Assembly (NCBI GenBank): GCA_046349635.1
Contig: JAXMBX010000027.1
Coordinates: 1 to 64,000, forward strand
Direction of reading: 5' to 3'
Length of the DNA stretch: 64,000 bases
From: JAXMBX01 sp046349635
GTDB lineage: Bacteria; Planctomycetota; Planctomycetia; Planctomycetales; Planctomycetaceae
Below, piece after piece: positions 58,851 through 64,000 of this stretch. Position 1 is the first letter of the stretch; every line of letters starts with the position of its first letter. Under the pieces are notes generated by a model. The model was not told the origin of the DNA and made no database searches. It worked only from the letters and a program-made list of their open reading frames with translations. The position numbers and the translations under genes are program-made.

Positions 58851-59183
58851 ATCCTCTTTTCTGAAAATCAGGCTCCTTCCCCTCTCGCGTCGCGGAGAAG
58901 AAACCGGTGAACTGGCAATACTTTCCGACAGTGTCGCAATTTTGAAAATTCAACACCCCAACCAGCAACACACTGCGGGAATCCCTCAGTTTACAGGTCG
59001 GAAGATCGAAATTCGAGATGGGATCTCGATGAAACAGGTAATTTTATGGGGAGTTACCACTTCTTTCACGGAAAAACGGGAAAAGCCTAACAGTCCATAG
59101 GACATCGACTTCCGCAAGAAAGTTCGCCCTCGGACGGCAAAGTTTAACAGGCAGGCCATCCCTCCGTCGTGAACGGCCCCAAA
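58851..59183. other. intergenic region upstream of ilvB
   Basis: About 330 bases between ilvB and the end of the BatA-like gene. It contains a perfect hairpin TCGAGAT-ggg-ATCTCGA at 59013-59029, some 165 bases upstream of ilvB, which could be a leader hairpin or operator. No gene is supported. Confidence 0.4.
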
Positions 59184-61416
59184 TCAGTTCCGCAACGACC
59201 GCCAGACGAACGGAATGGCGGGAGGGAACAGCAGGCACAAACCGTACCGGAAATTCCAGGCCAGCATCTGCTCGACGAAGAGCAGATAGAGCGCCAGGAA
59301 CAACAGCCAGCGGGCCGGCTCAATGGTCGCTTTTTCCTCCTGCGAGGCAGGCCGGGAGAGACCCCGAAAATCCCGCGCATATTCAAACGGAGTTCCCGCC
59401 AGCAGTCCCTGAACCAGGTCCCCTTTGGAGAATTTCGCCAGATCCCCTTCCCGCGTGTCGACATTCACAGCCGCCACCAGTTGCTCTTCCTGCCCCGGTG
59501 AGACAACCGCGTAAAAACCGGGAACGTCGGTCTTGTCGTAGATCAGTTGCCGGTTCCCCTGCGGGTGCCGAAATCGAATCGACTCGATTATCCGGCCGCT
59601 GCACCTGCAACGTGTTCCCTGCAGTCGTGAAATACTCAGTTCCCGGTTGACCAATGTCCCGTGTGAAGATTGAGCCGCGGAGACACCATGCAGCACCAGT
59701 TCCTGAATCAAGGGGAGAAAGCTGGGCCAGACCGACCAGTTCCCCCAGGACTCATCCAGTGACGTCGTGATGAGATACGCATACCCCGCTCAACCTGCCG
59801 TTCCAGAATCAAAGGGGCCCCATTATCGAGCGCGAGGACGATCCGCGGTGCCCCAGCCTCTGCGGGAACTTCGCCGATTCGGAAGTATTCGTAGATGGGA
59901 CTCGTCGCCAGTCCCGCGGCGGGATTCCCTGAAAAATCTTGACGATCGGATGGGCATAATCGAGCGGATCGATGGTCCGGACCGGCATCTTGCGAACGGC
60001 ATCCCCTTCTCGCTCGGCCAGGGGGCGGGGAGCAGAAATGTTTCAGGACTCGCCAGTAACTTGTTGTAGTTCGCCGGTTGAACCCGATCCCCAACACTCC
60101 AGACGACAACACCTCCGCGATTCAGGAAGCCGCGCAACTGCTCCACTTCCGCAGGCTCGAATTCGCTGACGTTGCACAGAAACACGCAGTCATAGGGAGT
60201 CAATTCATAATTCCGAAGTTCCGCCGCGGAGATGACCTGAGGCTCGATCAGCGATTCGACATTTTTTTCCCGGGACGGAGGTGCGAGCGCCAACTGCAGG
60301 TGAAACGTGGCTGCTTCCTTGGGATCTCCGGTCGGACGGCCGTTAACGCACAGTACCCGCAGCCTGGGGCGGACTTTGACCGCCAGCAGACGCTGATTGT
60401 CGATCGGCAGGCGATCCTCTCCCAACTGCACCCGCACCCGTTTCCAGCCTCCCTGCGAGAAGCGATGGGCGAAGGTGACGGTCGCTTCCTGCTGGGCTGT
60501 CAGGGAGACAGGCTGCCTGACCCTGCAGTTGCCCATCCACCCACAGTTCCACCGTCTGCTGCACAGCCGGCTCCTCGCCGAAGGCGGCACGCTGGCTTGA
60601 ATCCGGGCATCCGTGCGAGGTGACGAGCGGCTCAGTGAGCTTGAGGTCCGTGATCGCAAGATTCCCCGCCGTCTCGGTTCCCACGTCATAGATCGCCAGT
60701 TGCGCCTGGTGCGATATCCGTTGCAGCGCATCCGGATCTGGGCATCCGTGGCGGTATCCTTGCTCCAGGTTTCCTTTTGCAGGTCAGTGATGAAAATGAC
60801 CTCCTTGCGACTCGGCTCGGGATGCTGTTTCATCAACTGCTCGACGCTCTGCAGCACGGGCCACAGGACCGCAGGCTCAGAGGCCGGTTTCAGACGTTCA
60901 GTTCCGTCAGAACTTCATCCGCCCGGTACGAGGGCTGCGAAACAATCACGCGCGGCTCGCCCTCCGCCAGTCTTACGAGGTTCCACGCATCGCCGGTCCG
61001 CGACTGTTCGAGAATCTGACGGGCGATTTTCCGCGCGGCATCGAGCGGTCTGGTTGTTGTTCTCGTAACCCATGCTGTACGAGGCATCGATCACCAGCAC
61101 GCGATGCACAGGGCATCCCGACCGCTGCCAGACTCAAGCCCGTCCAGAGAGGCCGCGCCAGCGCACCCACGACAATCGCGATCAGGAGCGTCCGCACGAT
61201 CAACAGCAGGAGATGTTCCAGCCTGATCCGCCGGGAGTTCTTGCGCAATGCTTCCAGCAGGAATTTCATCGCGGCCCATTCGGTCTGGCGGTACTGCCGC
61301 TTCGTGAGCAGATGCAGCAGCCAGGGAATGGCGACGCAGGCCATCCCCCACAACAGCCAGGGGGCACCGAATCCAACTGCCAAAATTGTGCCATCGGGGA
61401 TGTACTGCGGGATCAT
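59184..61416 (-). pseudogene. BatA-like protein with von Willebrand A domain, heavily frame-disrupted
   Basis: The start at 61416 overlaps the DUF58 stop. The N-terminus MIPQYIPDGTILAVGFGAPW with WLLHLLTKRQYRQTEWAAMKFLLEALRKNSRRIRLEHLLLLIVRTLLIA is the double-helix BatA domain. Crossing frames, a VWA domain follows with the metal site VLVIDASYSMGYENN, then DAWNLVRLAEGEPRVIVSQPSYRA, VIFITDLQKETW, and a long beta-rich part (QLGEDRLPIDNQRLLAVKVRPRLRVLCVNGRP, DCVFLCNVSEFEPAEVEQLRGFLNRGG), ending in a C-terminal helix region with VLLFVEQML-like residues (ALYLLFVEQMLAWNF). At least ten frame changes are needed in 2.2 kb. It follows DUF58 and MoxR, the usual order. It would act at the inner membrane with the MoxR complex. 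Confidence 0.75.
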
Positions 61417-61417
61417 G

Positions 61418-62329
61418 TCAGCCTCCCCGCCCCCGTTGCAGGCGCCCGGCCAGAAACGCGGACAATGCCCCCGACAGCGAAGCATCCGTCCGGATCAGGA
61501 CGTGTTCGATGCGCATTTCGCGGCAACCGCCACGCAGTTCCTTCAGGAACTGCTCGAACTCCGCCTGATACGCCCTGCGAAGAGAATGGGGATCGACCAT
61601 CTCCTCGCGGGTCATTTCCAGTCCCTTGAACAACGTCGGATCGCGGAAGGGAAAATCCTGCTCGGCCGGATCGATGACCTGCATCAGAATCACTTCATGC
61701 CGCCGGTGACGCAGATGTTTGAGCCCGGTCAATATCGAGGAGACGTCGTCGAAACAGTCGCTGAGAATCAGGACCAGGCCCCGTTTCCGAACCCGCTCCG
61801 CCATTTCGTGGAAGATCGGCCCCATCTGGGAATCCCGCTCGGGCTGGGCCTGCTCCAGCACATGGCAGATCTGCTGGAAGTGCGACGGATAGCTCAGCGC
61901 TTTCAGAAATTGGCGGACGGTATTGTCGTACGTCGCGAGTCCCACGGCATCCTGCTGCTGCAGGACCAGGAACGATAACGCCGCTGCGATCCAGCGGGCA
62001 TATTCCAGCTTGCTGACCGGCGCGGACGCGGACTGATATTTCATCGACTCGCTGCTGTCCACGAGCATGTAGCAGGCGAAGTTCGTCTCTTCCTCGTACT
62101 GCTTGAGATAGATGCGGTCGGAGCGTCCGAAGATTTTCCAGTCGACGTAACGCAGGTCATCCCCGGAAACGTATTCGCGGTGTTCGGCGAACTCGACCGA
62201 GAAACCGTGGAAAGGACTTTTGTGTCTCCCCGCGACATACCCCTCCACGATCGAACGGGCCTTGAGATCCAGCCCCTGCAACCGGGCGACGGTTTCCGGA
62301 TCGAGGTATTGGGAGGTGTTGGTTTCCAA
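61418..62329 (-). CDS. DUF58 protein (VWA-like, BatA/MoxR cluster)
   Basis: Protein of 303 residues. The DUF58 motif REYVSGDDLRYVDWKIFGRSDRIYLKQYEEETN is followed by a VWA-like fold with MLVDSSESMKY (a DxSxS-type site), ILSDCFDD and the motif VILMQVIDP. It belongs to the MoxR-DUF58-BatA cluster that is thought to act as a chaperone-like system for complex assembly. It lies 59 bases after MoxR and overlaps the start of the BatA-like gene. Confidence 0.9.
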   Translation of the reverse strand: METNTSQYLDPETVARLQGLDLKARSIVEGYVAGRHKSPFHGFSVEFAEHREYVSGDDLRYVDWKIFGRSDRIYLKQYEEETNFACYMLVDSSESMKYQSASAPVSKLEYARWIAAALSFLVLQQQDAVGLATYDNTVRQFLKALSYPSHFQQICHVLEQAQPERDSQMGPIFHEMAERVRKRGLVLILSDCFDDVSSILTGLKHLRHRRHEVILMQVIDPAEQDFPFRDPTLFKGLEMTREEMVDPHSLRRAYQAEFEQFLKELRGGCREMRIEHVLIRTDASLSGALSAFLAGRLQRGRGG

Positions 62330-62387
62330 GCGATGCTTTCTCCAGGCCCGCGGACGGCTCCGGACCTGCGGACAGGCCCGCGCGATC

Positions 62388-63413
62388 TCACGCTTCCGAA
62401 ACGGTGGGAATGGTCTCCGCCAGTCGTCGAATCACTTCATCGGGAGTGATTCCCTCCGCTTCGGCGTTGAAGTTCGTGATGACCCGATGCCGCAGCACGG
62501 GCAACGTCACGCTACGGACGTCCTCGCTGCTGACATACGTCCTTCCCCGCAGAACCGCCCGCGCCTTGGCCGCCAGGATCAGGCATTGGCTGGCACGTGG
62601 CCCCGCACCCCAACTGACGTAATTCTTGACGAACTCCGGAATCCCGGGTTCCCCCTTGCGGGTCATGCGGCTGAATTGCATCGCATAGCGGATCACATGA
62701 TCGGCCACCGGTATCCGCCGCACCAGATGCTGCAACTGAATCAGTTCGATCTGGGTGAGAATCCGTTCCAGCGTGGGCTTCGCATCGGCTGTCGTCTGCC
62801 GCACGATCTGGAACTCCTCCTCTTCCGTGGGATACGCGATCCGGATGTTGAACATGAAGCGGTCGAGTTGCGCTTCAGGGAGGGGATACGTCCCTTCCTG
62901 TTCGATGGGATTCTGGGTCGCCAGGACAAAAAACGGTTCGGGGAGGCGATGCCGTTCCCCACCCACCGTCACTTGATGCTCCTGCATCGCTTCGAGCAAC
63001 GCAGCCTGGGTCTTGGGGGGCGTCCGGTTGATCTCATCTGCCAGAATCACGTGCGCGAAAACCGGCCCTTGCAGGAACTTGAACTCTCGCGTCCCGGAGG
63101 ACTTGTCTTCCTGAATCACTTCCGTCCCCGTGATGTCGGAGGGCATCAGGTCGGGGGTAAACTGCACCCGGTTGAAGGTCAGATCCAGCGTCTGGGCGAG
63201 GGTCTGCACCATCAACGTCTTCGCCAGCCCGGGAACCCCGACCAGCAGCACGTGCCCGCCGGCGAGCATCGCCATCATCAACTCATCGATGACTTCCCGC
63301 TGCCCGACGATGATCTTGCTCAGTTCCTCGGTAATCCGCTGATAGGAGATTGAGAGTTTCGAGAGCGCTTCCAGATCCGAGGCCGGGAGGGATTCAGTGG
63401 CGGCGGTATTCAC
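62388..63413 (-). CDS. MoxR-family AAA+ ATPase
   Basis: Protein of 341 residues: IIVGQREVIDELMMAMLAGGHVLLVGVPGLAKT (Walker A), RVQFTPDLMPSDITG, VILADEINRTPPKTQAALLEAMQEHQVT (Walker B and MoxR motif), VLATQNPIEQEGTYPLPEAQLDRFMF (sensor 1) and the C-terminal winged-helix-like part. MoxR ATPases work with VWA proteins; here the neighbours are DUF58 and a BatA-like gene. It is transcribed with them, downstream. Confidence 0.93.
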   Translation of the reverse strand: MNTAATESLPASDLEALSKLSISYQRITEELSKIIVGQREVIDELMMAMLAGGHVLLVGVPGLAKTLMVQTLAQTLDLTFNRVQFTPDLMPSDITGTEVIQEDKSSGTREFKFLQGPVFAHVILADEINRTPPKTQAALLEAMQEHQVTVGGERHRLPEPFFVLATQNPIEQEGTYPLPEAQLDRFMFNIRIAYPTEEEEFQIVRQTTADAKPTLERILTQIELIQLQHLVRRIPVADHVIRYAMQFSRMTRKGEPGIPEFVKNYVSWGAGPRASQCLILAAKARAVLRGRTYVSSEDVRSVTLPVLRHRVITNFNAEAEGITPDEVIRRLAETIPTVSEA

Positions 63414-63526
63414 AGTGGCAAAGCTCGGTGAGGAGATTCAGGCCGGGAAATTCCCTCCAGGGAATTTCGACGCCCTGCAGGGTCTGTTTGCATCTTGTTC
63501 AGACTCGGGCGACAAAGTCAAATCCG

Positions 63527-64000
63527 TCAGGGAATTCCGCGAGCGTCCAATGAGACTTCCACATCGCGCGTCGATTTGACGCCGCGAAACAACGGAATCG
63601 CGGTCAACTTTTGAGTCTGGGCAATCAGCAGAATGCCATGCCCCCAACCCAGGTTCCCACCCGTGAGATTCCAGACCGCCTGCAATGGCATGCGCCGGTG
63701 CAACGTTCCGGTCTCCTGATCGATGCACAGCAATTCCTCACGCGTCGGCCACAGGATCTGCGTTTCCGAAAGCAGTCCCCTGCCGAAGGACTGCAATTCG
63801 ACATCCCGGCTGCCGATTTGCCAGATGATCCTTCCGGTCTCGATATCGACACCCCACAGCCGCGTTCCCGAGACAAACAGTTTCCCCCCCTGACACCCCA
63901 ACACGTCCTGGGCGATTCCTCCGAGGGAGCGTTCCCAGCGGACCATGCCGGTTTCCGCATCCCAGGCAATGACGCCCGATTTATCCGCTCGAATCCCGAA
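63527..64000 (-). CDS. PQQ-like beta-propeller protein, 5' end outside window
   Basis: About 157 residues of the C-terminal part are visible and the frame runs off the end. Repeats such as GVIAWDAETGMVRWERSL, KLFVSGTRLWGVDIETGRIIWQIG and ELLCIDQETGTLHRRM are PQQ-like/outer-membrane-assembly-type propeller blades. The protein ends SLDARGIP. It lies upstream of moxR on the same strand with 113 bases between, so it may belong to the same operon. Function unknown. Confidence 0.7.
   Translation of the reverse strand, partial: FGIRADKSGVIAWDAETGMVRWERSLGGIAQDVLGCQGGKLFVSGTRLWGVDIETGRIIWQIGSRDVELQSFGRGLLSETQILWPTREELLCIDQETGTLHRRMPLQAVWNLTGGNLGWGHGILLIAQTQKLTAIPLFRGVKSTRDVEVSLDARGIP

Overview
The window looks like a chromosomal segment of a planctomycete (order Planctomycetales or close), at roughly 60% G+C. 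The evidence is the company the genes keep: a DUF1549/DUF1553 protein paired with a DUF1501 protein, a secreted sulfatase, a DUF1573 protein, a secreted neutral-ceramidase-like protein, a membrane H+-pyrophosphatase, a BatA/DUF58/MoxR cluster, and a surface protein carrying the N-terminal LExxxLL-type motif seen in many planctomycete exported proteins. No phage, insertion sequence, CRISPR array, rRNA or tRNA was found.

Layout. 1-3.8 kb: a DUF1573 protein (cut by the window edge) and a thioredoxin/NHL-repeat lipoprotein. 3.8-7.3 kb: a translation cluster rpsB-tsf-pyrH-frr with a good sigma70-type promoter and two rho-independent terminators. 7.6-10.5 kb: a proline-rich lipoprotein, then the minus-strand group dnaJ-like / membrane protein / rnpA / yidD. 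10.7-16.7 kb: a ketosynthase-like protein lacking the catalytic Cys, an RND (MMPL-type) exporter and a reductase fused to an SCP2-like domain, suggesting lipid or acyl-thioester chemistry. 16.7-22.1 kb: a UvrD/PcrA helicase, then a badly frame-disrupted stretch (porin, two unrecognised genes) and a Ser/Thr kinase. 23.5-30.2 kb: pyruvate phosphate dikinase, ceramidase-like, GSDH-type sugar dehydrogenase and a family-2 glycosyltransferase. 30.5-37 kb: DUF1549/DUF1553, DUF1501, a small DUF2007 protein, a sulfatase and an esterase. 37-46 kb: a TPR protein, a GlsB/YeaQ-like protein, H+-pyrophosphatase, an Asp-box propeller paired with a MoaD/ThiS-like protein, an amidohydrolase and a Cys-rich CCAP-repeat protein. 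46.5-52.6 kb: folP, a tRNA-binding-domain protein, a 1,111-residue FG-GAP protein with a transglutaminase-like tail, and a crcB-DUF190 fluoride pair. 52.6-58.9 kb: a feoA-feoA-feoB-Cys-rich ferrous iron operon with a dyad operator candidate, a 2-hydroxyacid dehydrogenase and acetolactate synthase. 59-64 kb: MoxR, DUF58 and BatA-like VWA genes, and a beta-propeller protein cut by the window end.

A dominant feature of the raw sequence is the number of single-base indels, mostly in short homopolymers, that split conserved genes (uvrD, ppdK, ilvB, glycosyltransferase, amidohydrolase, FG-GAP protein, hydroxyacid dehydrogenase, kinase tail). In one case (the sulfatase) three missing C's cancel out and erase the catalytic CxPxR motif without breaking the frame. 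Density is highest at 18.9-22.1 kb and 59.2-61.4 kb. Consensus sequence errors are the simplest explanation; real decay is possible in the two dense patches. Gene limits below are given for the restored reading where possible.

The best candidates for new biology are the CLF-like ketosynthase / RND exporter / reductase-SCP2 neighbourhood with its palindrome-overlapped promoter, the FG-GAP protein fused to a cysteine-protease-like fold with a possible switch hairpin upstream, and the Cys-rich CCAP-repeat protein under two perfect dyads.
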